Assembly: GCA_963850605.1 (NCBI GenBank)
Contig: CAWKLX010000003.1
Location: 372,001 to 436,000, forward strand
Direction of reading: 5' to 3'
Source of the DNA: BOG-908 sp963850605
GTDB taxonomy: Bacteria > Pseudomonadota > Alphaproteobacteria > Acetobacterales > Acetobacteraceae
DNA: 64,000 bases
Shown here: piece after piece, positions 49,787 to 59,026 of the stretch
How the letters are laid out: every line of letters starts with the position of its first letter
How positions within the stretch are numbered: position 1 is the first letter of the stretch
The notes under the pieces: model-generated
The model's database searches: none
What the model was told of the DNA's origin: nothing
The model's input: only the letters and a program-made list of their open reading frames with translations
Made by a program: the position numbers and the translations under genes

Positions 49787-50443
49787 TCAGGCGCGGTGGG
49801 CGAAGATGTCCGGGTCTTCGTAGCCCAGCATGTCCAGTCGCGTGCGTGCCGGCAGGAACGCAAAACACGCCTCGGCCAGCTCGAGCCGGCCCTCGCGCAC
49901 CAGCAGCGCCTCCAGCCGCGCCCAGAGGGCGTGAAGGTGCAATACGTCGGATGCCGCATAGCTGACCTGTTCGGGCGTGAGCTCGGCCGCCCCCCAGTCG
50001 GACGTCTGCTGCTGCTTGTTGATCTCGACGCCCAGGAGCTCGCGGCACAGATCGCGCAAGCCATGCCGGTCGGTGAAGGTGCGCACAAGCTTGGCCGCGA
50101 TTTTGGTACACTTGACCGGCGCTACCGTGATTCCCAGCGTGTGCTGCAGCACGCCCACGTCGAACCGGGCGAAATGCATCAGCTTGGTCGTGCCGGAGTT
50201 GGCCAGCAGGCGCTTCAGGTTAGGGCACGCATAGCCGCGGCCGCCCAGCCGTTCGGGCACGATCTGCACCAGATGGGCGCTGCCATCGCCCGAGGAGAGC
50301 TGCACCACGCATAACCGGTCCCGATGCGGGTTCAGCCCCATCGTCTCGGTATCGACGGCCACGACCTGCCCGAGACTGACTGTCTCGGGCAGGTCGTCGC
50401 GATGCAGGTGGAGCGGTCCGGTCGAATTGAACTGAACCGTCAT
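49787..50443 (-). CDS. Ribonuclease D-like 3'-5' exonuclease
   Basis: A 218-residue DEDDy exonuclease domain without HRDC domains. Exo I is VVAVDTETMGLNPHRDRL, Exo II LMHFARFDVGVLQHTLG, Exo III EQVSYAASDVLHLHALW. It likely trims tRNA or other small RNA 3' ends; such short RNase D proteins are common in alphaproteobacteria. It lies 102 bases upstream of lptC and just downstream of the tRNA-Leu gene. Confidence 0.92.
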   Translation of the reverse strand: MTVQFNSTGPLHLHRDDLPETVSLGQVVAVDTETMGLNPHRDRLCVVQLSSGDGSAHLVQIVPERLGGRGYACPNLKRLLANSGTTKLMHFARFDVGVLQHTLGITVAPVKCTKIAAKLVRTFTDRHGLRDLCRELLGVEINKQQQTSDWGAAELTPEQVSYAASDVLHLHALWARLEALLVREGRLELAEACFAFLPARTRLDMLGYEDPDIFAHRA

Positions 50444-50457
50444 GCGAACCTTGCTGC

Positions 50458-50544
50458 TGGTGCCCCGGAGAAGACTCGAACTTCCACGACCTTGCGGTCA
50501 CAGATACCTGAAACCTGCGCGTCTACCAATTCCGCCACCGGGGC
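50458..50544 (-). tRNA. tRNA-Leu (CAG)
   Basis: An 87-base type II tRNA including an encoded CCA. Acceptor arms GCCCCGG and CCGGGGC pair fully; the D-arm (GGCGGAATTGGTAGACGC), anticodon stem-loop (CAGGT-TTCAGGT-ATCTG, anticodon CAG), long variable arm and T-loop (GTTCGAGTC) are all recognisable. It reads the CUG leucine codon, the main Leu codon in this GC-rich genome. Confidence 0.95.
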
Positions 50545-50720
50545 GCGGTGCAGCGAGGGCGGGCTAGTAGCCTTACCTGGGGGGGGCGTCAACCATGGGC
50601 ACCGGCCTGCGCTCGTGACACGTGCGCGTCCCAAAAACCGTTAAACTCAGAGAAACGTTTCGCTCATTACAATCTTGGGTTTGTGTCCCCGAAATCTCTA
50701 CCCGACTAGAATTGGCTATC

Positions 50721-51563
50721 ATGTCCGAAACGCTCCTGCTTCCGAAATCGGTTCGCTTCTTGCCGGGTCTAGACGCCGATCCCCGGCCTGGCACCTCCCT
50801 CGTGCACATCCCGGCTATTCCACAAACGAACCGACGTATCGACCTGGAGACTACGCCGGGCCGGTGCGGCAACCTCGATTACTGTTCGCTCGGCATGCAG
50901 CGCCGGCTGGTCCGGGTGCCGGTCAGCCGCCCGTTCGTGTGTCCGGAGTGCGGCGGCAAACTGCGTCCGCCAGGCCAGGGCAGGCGGACGCAGGCACGCC
51001 TCGTCCCGATGGTCCGGCTCGGCGTGCTCGTCGGCGGAATGGGCGCCGCCCTGGTGCTCGGTTATCTGGCCGGCCAGGCGCAGTCATCCGTCATCCATGC
51101 GGTCGGGCGCGCGGGGCAGGTTGCCGAAACCCGGCTTGCCGCCGCGCGGACGGCCATCATCCCGCCTGCGCCGCCAGCCGCACCGGCCCCGGCCCGGATA
51201 GGCCCGGACCTCGCCAAATCGGCGGCCGAACCAGCCCTGCCGACGATCGTGGCGTTCCGGTCGTTACCGGCCCACGCCAAGCCGGCCGACCTGGTCAGCC
51301 CGCCCGCGCGACTGATGCACGAATACCGCACCGGCCAGGTGGTGGTCGACTGCACGCTGGCAGCCCTCGTGACCCAGCCTGTCTGCAAAGTTGCCACCAC
51401 GCGCGGGAGCGACGCGTTTTCCGCCGCTGCCCTCGCCTGGCTGCAACAATTACGCGTCCAATACGCACCCAATCCGGACAGCCGGTCACCCGTGCTGCCT
51501 GACCATCGCTGGCGCCTGGTGGTCGAGGATTTCTCGGGGCAGGAGAAGCGCGTCACCCCGTAG
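50721..51563 (+). CDS. Zinc-ribbon membrane protein with TonB-like C-terminus
   Basis: A 280-residue protein I cannot name. After a poorly conserved start it has a zinc-ribbon-like part (CGNLDYCSLGMQRRLVRVPV, FVCPECGGKLRPP; four Cys at about residues 53, 58, 73 and 76), a helix (LGVLVGGMGAALVLGYLAG), an Ala/Pro-rich linker, and a C-terminal domain with TGQVVVDCTLAALVTQPVCK and AFSAAALAWLQQLR that resembles the TonB C-terminal fold. ATG 50721 was chosen over an upstream start with no ribosome site. Confidence 0.65.
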   Translation: MSETLLLPKSVRFLPGLDADPRPGTSLVHIPAIPQTNRRIDLETTPGRCGNLDYCSLGMQRRLVRVPVSRPFVCPECGGKLRPPGQGRRTQARLVPMVRLGVLVGGMGAALVLGYLAGQAQSSVIHAVGRAGQVAETRLAAARTAIIPPAPPAAPAPARIGPDLAKSAAEPALPTIVAFRSLPAHAKPADLVSPPARLMHEYRTGQVVVDCTLAALVTQPVCKVATTRGSDAFSAAALAWLQQLRVQYAPNPDSRSPVLPDHRWRLVVEDFSGQEKRVTP

Positions 51564-51655
51564 GCGCGACCTTAAGCGCGAGGTGACGGTTTGGGTCGGC
51601 GTGCGTTTGGCCATACAGGCCGCGTGCAGCCGCCCAAACCAGCCGCCGAGGGTTC

Positions 51656-53086
51656 ATGTTCTTGCCGTCCCGCCGCCATGCCGTACTTGGCCCAGAATTT
51701 TTCGACGTCGTGGAGCCAGCGCGCTTTCCCGCCCACGTCTTGCGATACCGCAACCGCGCGTGGGCAGCGCGGCTGGGCCTGGGCGGCCTGGGCGAGGCCG
51801 AGTGGATCGACCATTTCGGGCGCTTCACCCCGCTCCCCGGCAGCTTCGAACGTCCCCTGGCCTTGCGCTACCACGGCCATCAATTCCGCGCCTACAATCC
51901 CGAGCTGGGCGATGGCCGCGGCTTCCTGTTCGCGCAACTGACCGACCCCGTCGATGGGCGGCTGCTCGACCTCGGCACCAAGGGCAGCGGCACCACGCCC
52001 TGGTCCCGCCAGGGCGATGGCCGGCTCACCCTCAAGGGCGGCATGCGCGAGGTGCTGGCGACCGCCATGCTGGAGGCGCTCGGCGTCAACACCAGCAAGA
52101 GCTTCTCGCTGATCGAAACCGGCGAGGACCTGGTGCGCGGCGACGAACCGTCGCCGACGCGCTCCGCCGTGCTGGTGCGGCTCAGCCACTCCCATATCCG
52201 GATCGGCAGCTTTCAGCGCCTCGCCTTCCTCCAGGACACCGTGTCGCTCGCACGGCTCCTGGACTACACCGTGGATACCTACTTGCCGGACTGCCAGCGC
52301 GGCGACATGGGCGCCCGCGCCACCGCGTTCCTGGAAGAGGTGTGCCGCCGCACAGCGCGCCTGGGCGCGCAATGGATGGTGGCGGGTTTTGTTCATGGCG
52401 TGCTGAACACCGACAACATCAACGTCACCGGCGAGAGTTTCGACTACGGCCCCTGGCGGTTTCTGCCGACCTTCGACCCCGGCTTCACCGCGGCCTATTT
52501 CGACCATTCCGGGCTCTACGCCTATGGCCGCCAGCCGGACACATTGCTGTGGAACCTGACGCGCCTGGCCGAATGCCTGCTCGAACTCGCGCCGCAATCC
52601 GCGCTGGAGGCGGCACTCGCCGTCTTCGTTCCCGTGTTCCGCCGCGAACTGGCGCTGGCCGTGGCGCGCCGTCTCGGTGTGGCGCCAAGGGGCGAGGTGC
52701 CGGACGCGGCGCTGGCCCAGGCATTGTGGGATTTTTTGCGCGTCAGTCAGGCCCCGTTCGAACAGGTGTTGTTCGATTGGTTCGGCGGCGCCGCGCGGTC
52801 CGAGCACGCACTGGCCGGCCCGGCAGCCGGATTCTACACGGGCGAGCCGTTCACCGCGTTCAGGGCCTTGATGGAGACCGCCGTGCCGGCCCAGCCCGAT
52901 CGCCTGGCGCACCCGTATTTTGCCGGCCCGCCCTGCACGATGCTCGTGGAGGATGTCGAGCGCATCTGGGGACCCATAGCAGAGTCCGACGACTGGTCGG
53001 CATTCGAAGAAAAGCTAGTCCAGATCGAGACAATGGCGGACGCATACGGTTCGCAAGCCTTCCCGCTCCGGGAAGACGCCGGGTAA
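51656..53086 (+). CDS. selO: SelO/YdiU protein adenylyltransferase (UPF0061)
   Basis: A 476-residue pseudokinase-fold AMPylase. Conserved stretches: ALRYHGHQFRAYNPELGDGR, LGTKGSGTTPWSRQGDGRLT, LKGGMREVLATAMLEALGV, MVAGFVHGVLNTDNINVTGE, and DYGPWRFLPTFDP with the metal-binding Asn and Asp. It transfers AMP to Ser, Thr or Tyr of proteins in redox homeostasis. Length is normal for bacterial SelO. Confidence 0.93.
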   Translation: MFLPSRRHAVLGPEFFDVVEPARFPAHVLRYRNRAWAARLGLGGLGEAEWIDHFGRFTPLPGSFERPLALRYHGHQFRAYNPELGDGRGFLFAQLTDPVDGRLLDLGTKGSGTTPWSRQGDGRLTLKGGMREVLATAMLEALGVNTSKSFSLIETGEDLVRGDEPSPTRSAVLVRLSHSHIRIGSFQRLAFLQDTVSLARLLDYTVDTYLPDCQRGDMGARATAFLEEVCRRTARLGAQWMVAGFVHGVLNTDNINVTGESFDYGPWRFLPTFDPGFTAAYFDHSGLYAYGRQPDTLLWNLTRLAECLLELAPQSALEAALAVFVPVFRRELALAVARRLGVAPRGEVPDAALAQALWDFLRVSQAPFEQVLFDWFGGAARSEHALAGPAAGFYTGEPFTAFRALMETAVPAQPDRLAHPYFAGPPCTMLVEDVERIWGPIAESDDWSAFEEKLVQIETMADAYGSQAFPLREDAG

Positions 53087-53095
53087 GCGCGTCAC

Positions 53096-54502
53096 TCAGC
53101 CGGCATCCATCACGCCCTCGCCTCCGCTTATGGGGACGTCGAGACCCGCCGACGCTGCTCGCCCGCCCGCAGGCATCTTGCGCAGGAATGTCCGCCGCAG
53201 CAGTGCAAGGCTGAGCACCGTCTGCAGCGCCGCCGAGGCAAGCGAAACGTACCAGATGTCGACGAGAGCCGCCCAATTTTGGCCCGACAGCCAGATGACG
53301 GGCACCGCGAATGTGAGCAGCCGGCTGGCACTGGCCAAGAACGACGGCCTCGTGTCGCCAAGCGCCTGGAACAGCCCGGAACTCGCCATGACCAGCCCGA
53401 AGCCGACAAAGCCCCAGGACTGGACACGCAAATATCCGATTGCGACGGCTTGCACGACCGGGTCGGCCGTGAACGGGGCCACTAAGATGGCTGGGCTGAT
53501 GTGGCACAGCACCGTCAAGGCGATCATCAACGCGGTGCCCACTCCGGCCGAGAGCTGGAAGGTTCGGACCACGCGCGCGCGCAAGCCCGCGCCGAAATTC
53601 TGTCCGGCGATCGGCGCGGCTGCGAAGGAGACAGCCAGCGTCGGCAGGAACACCGACTGCATCACGCGCGAACCGATCCCGAGCCCGGCCTGCGCCTGAG
53701 CGCCGAACCGGCGGATGCACAAGTAGGCGATCGCGGTCAGGAAAAACATCAGGAAGAACTCGCCCGCCGCCGGCAGCCCCACCCGCATCAGGCTAAGCCA
53801 CACGGCGAGCCGCGGCGCGTAGGCGGTGCGATCGGCGTGCAGCACGCTTTGCACCCGTGGCAGCCATGCGACCAGCACCAGCAGCCCGCCCACGCCCGCA
53901 ATCGAGCTGGCCAGCCCCGCGCCGAACGCGCCCAACGGCAGCCCGGTGCCCCAGCCCGCGATCAGCACCGGCGCCAGCACCACGTTGACCAGCACCGTGC
54001 CGGTCTGCAGCAGCATCGTCGGCCGCACCACGCCGGTCGCGCGCAGCGCGGACCCCAACGCGGTCATCGGGAACATGCACGCCATCGACGGCAAGAACCC
54101 GAACAGGTAGGCGCGTCCCTGCATGGCGCTGGCCGCATCGGCCCCGAGCGTGCCGGCGGCCGCCCCCGCCAGCGCGTAGCCGCCAACCAACAACATCGCC
54201 GCCATCAGCAGCGACAGCCCGCACACCTGGTTGAACACCAGATTGGCATACGCCGTGTCCCGCCGGCCCACCGCTTGCGAGATCAGCGACAGGCTGCCCA
54301 CCCCCACGAGCTGGGATGCCGCCAGCGCCAGAAACGAGAAATTGCCGGCGGCGGCTACGCCGGCCAGGGCGGCGGGCCCGAGGCGGGAGACGAAGTACAA
54401 ATCCACGACGAAATAAGCAGCCTGGAAGATCAGGCCGGCGCCGATGAAGGCGGACATGCTGGCGAGATGGCGGCCAATCGGGCCTTGCGTCAAATCCGAC
54501 AT
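53096..54502 (-). CDS. MATE family efflux transporter
   Basis: A 468-residue twelve-helix transporter: LTQGPIGRHLASMSAFIGAG, LGPAALAGVAAAGNFSFLAL, SQAVGRRDTAYANLVFNQ, and in the second half GSRVMQSVFLPTLAVSFAAA and QNFGAGLRARVVRTFQLSAG. It exports cationic drugs or metabolites with H or Na. The start (MSDLTQGP) excludes in-frame residues from the upstream repeat, which would add a spurious FCFFSSEK leader. Confidence 0.92.
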   Translation of the reverse strand: MSDLTQGPIGRHLASMSAFIGAGLIFQAAYFVVDLYFVSRLGPAALAGVAAAGNFSFLALAASQLVGVGSLSLISQAVGRRDTAYANLVFNQVCGLSLLMAAMLLVGGYALAGAAAGTLGADAASAMQGRAYLFGFLPSMACMFPMTALGSALRATGVVRPTMLLQTGTVLVNVVLAPVLIAGWGTGLPLGAFGAGLASSIAGVGGLLVLVAWLPRVQSVLHADRTAYAPRLAVWLSLMRVGLPAAGEFFLMFFLTAIAYLCIRRFGAQAQAGLGIGSRVMQSVFLPTLAVSFAAAPIAGQNFGAGLRARVVRTFQLSAGVGTALMIALTVLCHISPAILVAPFTADPVVQAVAIGYLRVQSWGFVGFGLVMASSGLFQALGDTRPSFLASASRLLTFAVPVIWLSGQNWAALVDIWYVSLASAALQTVLSLALLRRTFLRKMPAGGRAASAGLDVPISGGEGVMDAG

Positions 54503-54512
54503 AGGAAAATCC

Positions 54513-54624
54513 CTCTTTTCTGAAGAAAAGAAGCAAAAGACTTTTGCGAATTTAGGCGCGACGCTGGCCGGGACACGCACCGAAATTGATAAAAGTCTTT
54601 TGGTTCTTTTCTTCAGAAAAGAAC
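54513..54624. repeat. Dispersed palindromic repeat, two units with hairpins outward
   Basis: Hairpins at 54513-54533 (CTCTTTTCT and AGAAAAGAAG) and 54603-54624 (GTTCTTTTCT and AGAAAAGAAC) flank a GC-rich spacer, with inward tails GCAAAAGACTTTTG and AAAAGTCTTTTGG. Same layout as the 2.6 kb element. It lies between the clc pseudogene and the MATE gene, both on the minus strand. Confidence 0.85.
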
Positions 54625-54628
54625 ATTC

Positions 54629-56442
54629 TCACTCCCCGCTGATATCCTTGCGTCGCCTCTCCAGCTCCTGACTGTACCGCCGCAAAGCATACTGCTCCGT
54701 CAGCAACCCCAACACCCGCAGCGTCTCCGCCCCATCCACCACCGCCAGCGCATCCGCCTCCGCGTGCTCGAACAGATCCGCCGCCTCGCGCACCGTCATC
54801 TGTGGCGTCAGGACCCGAGGCCGTGTGGTGCAGCAGCTCGGTTACGCGTGTCACCCCCGGTGCAGCGGCATGCGCGTCCTCCACCCAGACGATGCCAGCG
54901 TACCGGTCCTGCGAGTCGACTACCACCACCCGTTTCGCCGATCCCAGCGGATAATCGCGCACGAACTTCGCGAGCGTCGTGTCGGCCGATATCGGCCGTA
55001 TATCGCGCCGCATCATCCGGCCGACCGTCAGATTGCGAATCCAGCCCACATCGACGGCGCTGCGAATGCTCTCGCCCCGCAAATGGAAGCGCCAGGTGGC
55101 GAACGAGTAGCCGAAGGTGCGCCGCACCGTCAGCGACGAGATGACGGCTGCGGCGAGGGCTGCCACCGCCAGCGGCAGGCTGCCCGTGCTCTCCAGCGCC
55201 AGGAACGTCATGGTCAGCGGTCCGCCGACGATCGCCACCGCCATGCCGCTCATGCCGATCATGCCGTACACCGCGTCGGAAAAGACCGGGATCGGCCAGA
55301 TCAGCAGCATGACGGCCGCGAACGCCTTGCCCAGCAGCGCGCCTAGAAACAGCGACGCGAAGAACAGACCTCCCCGGAACCCCGAACCGAGCGATATCGC
55401 GGACGCCGCCGCCTTCAACGCCAGCAGAAGCAGCAACCCGCCCAGCGGCAGCGACGTCGTCAGCCCCATGCGCAGCGCCCCGTGTCCGGCGGACAGGATC
55501 GCCGGCGTCCGCAACGCCAGCGCGCCCAGCACCAGCCCGCCAATCGCCGGCCGCAGCCACACGGGCATGCGGCTGCGCGCGAACAGCTGCTCGGTGATCG
55601 TGACCGAATACATGATCGCCACCCCCACCAGCGCGCACACCACACCCAGCACCAGCACCGGCAGGAACTCTTCGGTGGCGAGGTCGCCGGGCAGGGCCAC
55701 GCCGTAGCCCGGCTCGTCGCCCAGGAACATGCGCTGCACCATGACCGCGCTGATCGCGGCGGAGACGACAGGCGCGAGTGATCCCAGCGAATAGGTGCCG
55801 ATCACCAGCTCGAAGGCGTAGAAAGCGCCGGTCAGCGGTGCGTTGAACGCGCTGGCGATCGCGCCGGCCGCCCCGCACCCCACCAGCAGCCGCAGATCCG
55901 CCCGGCGCACGCGGAAGATGCGGCCGATTTCGGGAGGCGACGGCCGCGCCGATCTGCGTGTAGCCCGCCTCCAACCCCACCGAAGCGCCGACGCCGTTGC
56001 TGAGCAGCGTTTGTGCCACCACCCCAAAGCTGTCGCCCAACGACATCTTGCCGCCGTACAGCGCGTTGGCCTCGATCGGATCGACCGTGCGCGCCGGCCG
56101 CCAACGCGCCAAGGCGGTCGCCAGCGCCCCCATGCACAAACCGCCGGCGGCCGGCACCAGCAGCGCCCGCCAGGCGGGCAGGGACAGTTGCGCCGATAGC
56201 CGCGCCCCCCGCGGCAGGTGATAGAGCATTTCGTGCGCGGTTTGACTTGCCTGGTTCATCGCGACCACAAGCAGGCCGGCGGCCCCGCCCAGCAGGGCGG
56301 CCAGCACGGTCAGCCAGATCTCGTCGCCGCGCACCAGCTCGCGCAGCATTTGCGGCGCCAGCCCGGCCACATCGACGAATGCGCGCCGGCGTCGCAGCGC
56401 GGTAGCCGGCGGCGTCTGTGTCTCCGGCAGGCTCGTGGACAT
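54629..56442 (-). pseudogene. ClC-type chloride channel/antiporter with CBS domains, two frameshifts
   Basis: The reconstructed protein has an N-terminal membrane part (LALLGGAAGLLVVAMNQ-like segment, VGLEAGYTQIGAAVAS), the selectivity region AFNAPLTGAFYAFELVIGTY and GSGFRGGLFFASLFLGALLG, then two CBS domains ending LTEQYALRRYSQELERRRKD. The frame breaks near 55931 (GAAVAS to EIGRIFRV) and near 54818 (HHTAS to VLTPQMTVRE). Each is repaired by removing one base, from a CCC and a GGG run respectively. As written, no product spans the gene. Confidence 0.88.
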
Positions 56443-56492
56443 GGCACGGTTCCGGCGGACATGGCTGCGTGCCTTGCCCTGACCCTGTGCTA

Positions 56493-56539
56493 GAGCATGG
56501 TCGGTTTGGTTGGAACCACCTCAGCCGACAAACATGCTC
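56493..56539. repeat. GAGCATG...CATGCTC intergenic palindrome
   Basis: GAGCATG-GTCGG and CCGAC-AAA-CATGCTC form an interrupted 12-bp stem around a 20-base loop. Similar GAGCATG-type palindromes are common between genes in related alphaproteobacteria. It lies between clc and the small proline-rich gene. Confidence 0.5.
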
Positions 56540-56605
56540 GGCTGCCCTGGACCGGGCGCGCAACCGGGCCGCAACCGTGCGCCGCGAAAGGTGTTCCGAT
56601 CCATC

Positions 56606-56740
56606 ATGCAGGCGCCAGCCCCTCCACCCCCGCCGACCGAGCCGCCCCAGTATCCGGACCCGGACGCGCCGGTGCCGGTCGAAGAACCGCCATCCCCCGC
56701 CCAGACGCCGGCCGACACACCCACTCCGCTGCAGGTGTGA
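56606..56740 (+). CDS. Small proline-rich protein
   Basis: A 44-residue frame, MQAPAPPPPPTEPPQYPDPD then APVPVEEPPSPAQTPADTPT. Proline makes up about 40 percent. Such short PPDPDXPXPVEEPP proteins recur as hypothetical genes in alphaproteobacteria. It ends two bases before the ATG of the quinone oxidoreductase, which suggests cotranscription, but compositional bias alone can make such frames. Confidence 0.4.
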   Translation: MQAPAPPPPPTEPPQYPDPDAPVPVEEPPSPAQTPADTPTPLQV

Positions 56741-56742
56741 AA

Positions 56743-57768
56743 ATGGCAGCCGAACATGTGCCGGATCGCATGCGACAGGTGACCGTCTCAGGCGCTGGCG
56801 GCCCCGAGGTGCTGGGCGTGGGTGAAGCGCCAGTGCCGCGCCCCGGCCATGGCGAGGTGCTGATCCGCGTGCAGGCCGCCGGCGTGAACCGGCCTGACGT
56901 GGCGCAGCGGAACGGCGTCTATCCGCCACCGCCGGACGCCAGTCCCGTGCTGGGCCTGGAAGTGGCGGGTGAAATCGCGGCTATCGGGGGCGGCGTCGAG
57001 AGCGCCCGCCCAGGCGACCAGGTCTGCGCGCTGGTCAATGGTGGCGGCTATGCCGAGTATTGTGTCGCCCCCGCGGTGCAATGCCTGCCTTGGCCCGCCG
57101 GCTACGATGCGATCCGCGCCGCCGCCCTGCCCGAAACGTTTTTCACGGTGTGGGCCAACCTGTTCGCGCCCGACTTGCCCAGCGCCGGCCATCTGCGCGC
57201 CGGCCAGAGCGTGCTGATCCATGGCGGCAGCAGCGGCATCGGCACCACGGCCATCCAGCTCGCCCGCGCCTGGGGCGCCCGCGTCTTCGCCACCGCCGGG
57301 TCGCCGGAAAAATGCGCTGCGTGCGTGGGGCTGGGGGCCGAGGCGGCGATCGATTACCGGCAGGAAGATTTCGTCGAACGCATCCACGCGCTCACCGGCG
57401 GGCGCGGCGTGGATGTGGTGCTGGACATGGTCGCCGGGTCGTATCTCTCGCGCAACACGCACGTGCTGGCGAAAGATGGCCGCCTGATCGTCATCGCCGT
57501 GCAGGGCGGCACGCGCGACCCGGAGCTGGATATCCGCCTCGTCATGATGAAGCGCCTGGTCATCACCGGTTCCACCATGCGGCCACGCACCCGGGCCGAA
57601 AAAGGCGCTATCGCCGAGGCGTTGCGCGCGCAGGTATGGCCCAAGCTGGAGGCCGGCGCGTGCGCCCCGGTCATTCACGGCGTGTTCCCGCTGGACCGGG
57701 TGGCCGATGCGCACCGGCTGATGGAGAGCAGCGCGCATATAGGCAAAATCGTGCTGACGGTAGCCTAG
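56743..57768 (+). CDS. NAD(P)H quinone oxidoreductase (PIG3-like, zinc-free MDR)
   Basis: A 341-residue medium-chain reductase: GHGEVLIRVQAAGVNRPDVA, VLGLEVAGEIAAIG, the Rossmann SVLIHGGSSGIGTTAIQLAR, KDGRLIVIAVQGG, STMRPRTRAEKGAIAEALR and a C-terminal HIGKIVLTVA. The STMRPRT segment is typical of the PIG3 branch. It has no structural zinc cysteines. It would reduce quinones with NADPH. Confidence 0.9.
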   Translation: MAAEHVPDRMRQVTVSGAGGPEVLGVGEAPVPRPGHGEVLIRVQAAGVNRPDVAQRNGVYPPPPDASPVLGLEVAGEIAAIGGGVESARPGDQVCALVNGGGYAEYCVAPAVQCLPWPAGYDAIRAAALPETFFTVWANLFAPDLPSAGHLRAGQSVLIHGGSSGIGTTAIQLARAWGARVFATAGSPEKCAACVGLGAEAAIDYRQEDFVERIHALTGGRGVDVVLDMVAGSYLSRNTHVLAKDGRLIVIAVQGGTRDPELDIRLVMMKRLVITGSTMRPRTRAEKGAIAEALRAQVWPKLEAGACAPVIHGVFPLDRVADAHRLMESSAHIGKIVLTVA

Positions 57769-57776
57769 CTCACGTT

Positions 57777-58541
57777 ATGAGGCTGTACGCGACTGAGCAG
57801 GGGCAGGGACCGCCCGTGTGCCTGCTGCACGGGCTGTTCGGCCGCTCGCAGAATTTCGGCACGCTCGCCCGCACGTTGGCTGCGACGCATCGGGTGATCT
57901 CGTTAGACTTGCGTAACCACGGCGCCAGCCCGCACGCGGATGGCATGTCATACCCCGCCATGGCCGGCGACGTGCTGGAAACGCTGGCAGGGTTGGGCGC
58001 GCTGCCTGCCGCCGTTCTGGGCCATTCCATGGGTGGCAAGGTGGCGATGATGCTAGCCCTGACATCGCCGGATGCGGTCGAACGCCTGCTGGTGGCCGAC
58101 ATCGCGCCGGTCGCCTACGCGCACCACAATGCGGACGTGGCGCGCGCGATGACCAACCTGCCGCTTGTGCCCGGCCTGTCCAGGCGTGCGGCCGATGCGG
58201 CGCTGTCCGAAGCGGTGCCCGACCCGGCAGTGCGCGGTTTCCTGCTGCAGAACTTGGCCTGGGGCGACGTGCCGGCGTGGCGCATCGGCCTGCGCCACAT
58301 CGCCGCGGGCATCGGCGACATCGAGGGATGGCCGGATCTGCCGGACGGCGCGCGCTACGACAGAAAGGTGTTGTTCGTGGCGGGCGGATTGTCGGACTAC
58401 ATCATGCCCGAGCACTGGGCCGGTATCACGGCACACTTCCCACGCGCGCGCATCGTGCACCTGGCCGGGGCAGGCCACTGGCTGCATGCAGACCAGCCTG
58501 CTATCTTTGCCGCTCTAGTCGACGGATTCCTTGGCGATTGA
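57777..58541 (+). CDS. Alpha/beta hydrolase, YbfF-like esterase
   Basis: A 254-residue hydrolase. Oxyanion region LLHGLFGRSQNFGTLARTLA, RNHGASPHADGMSYPAMAGD, the nucleophile elbow VLGHSMGGKVAMMLAL, acid region near LFVAGGLSDYIMPEH, and the catalytic His in GAGHWLHADQPAIF. The RNHGXS and GHSMGGK motifs are those of YbfF and the ABHD11 group. It starts nine bases after the oxidoreductase stop. Confidence 0.9.
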   Translation: MRLYATEQGQGPPVCLLHGLFGRSQNFGTLARTLAATHRVISLDLRNHGASPHADGMSYPAMAGDVLETLAGLGALPAAVLGHSMGGKVAMMLALTSPDAVERLLVADIAPVAYAHHNADVARAMTNLPLVPGLSRRAADAALSEAVPDPAVRGFLLQNLAWGDVPAWRIGLRHIAAGIGDIEGWPDLPDGARYDRKVLFVAGGLSDYIMPEHWAGITAHFPRARIVHLAGAGHWLHADQPAIFAALVDGFLGD

Positions 58542-58558
58542 GGTGGAGGGTAAGGTGC

Positions 58559-59002
58559 ATGGCGAAGGGGTCATTGGCCGTTGGACTGATCGCCGCCGCC
58601 GCGTGTGCGCAGGTGTTCCCCTCCAGTGCAGCGCCGCCGGCAGCGCGTACGCCTGCGCCGATCGTCTACTTCGACATTGCCGGTCCCGACGCCGCCAAGC
58701 AGGCTGATTTCTACCGGAAAGTCTTCGGCTGGACGTCAGGACCGGGCGGTGCCTTGTCGATAGCCATCTCCGGGCCGAAGCTGAACGGCACCCTGCGCAC
58801 CGATCCCGCAGCCAAGGGCCTGTATATCGGCGTGCCGGACGTGACGGCGTCCTTGAAGGAGATTGCGGCCAACGGCGGCAAGATCCTGGCGCCGCGTTTC
58901 GAAGTGAAGGGCGTCGTCGTGCTCGGCCTGTTCGCCGACCCTGCCGGCAACAGCCTGGGCGTGGTCGAGCTCACGGCGGACGGCCGGGTCAAGGTGCCCT
59001 GA
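58559..59002 (+). CDS. Exported VOC-fold protein
   Basis: A 147-residue protein with a signal peptide (GSLAVGLIAAAACAQVFPSS) and one VOC module: PIVYFDIAGPDAAKQADFYR, VFGWTSGPGG, LYIGVPDVTASLKEIAANGG, GLFADPAGNSLGVVEL. The glyoxalase-like fold is usually cytoplasmic, so export is unusual. Substrate unknown. It follows the hydrolase by 17 bases. Confidence 0.8.
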   Translation: MAKGSLAVGLIAAAACAQVFPSSAAPPAARTPAPIVYFDIAGPDAAKQADFYRKVFGWTSGPGGALSIAISGPKLNGTLRTDPAAKGLYIGVPDVTASLKEIAANGGKILAPRFEVKGVVVLGLFADPAGNSLGVVELTADGRVKVP

Positions 59003-59026
59003 TCCGCCCATAGCAAAGTAGTTTCG

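Noticed and set aside
51391..53214. 607-codon plus-strand frame overlapping the TonB-like gene and selO
   Set aside because: Pro/Arg-rich shadow of selO in another frame; selO is clear.
53096..56442. Possible mobile element between the MATE and clc genes
   Set aside because: The inverted units at 54.5 kb flank no transposase; they belong to the small dispersed palindrome family.
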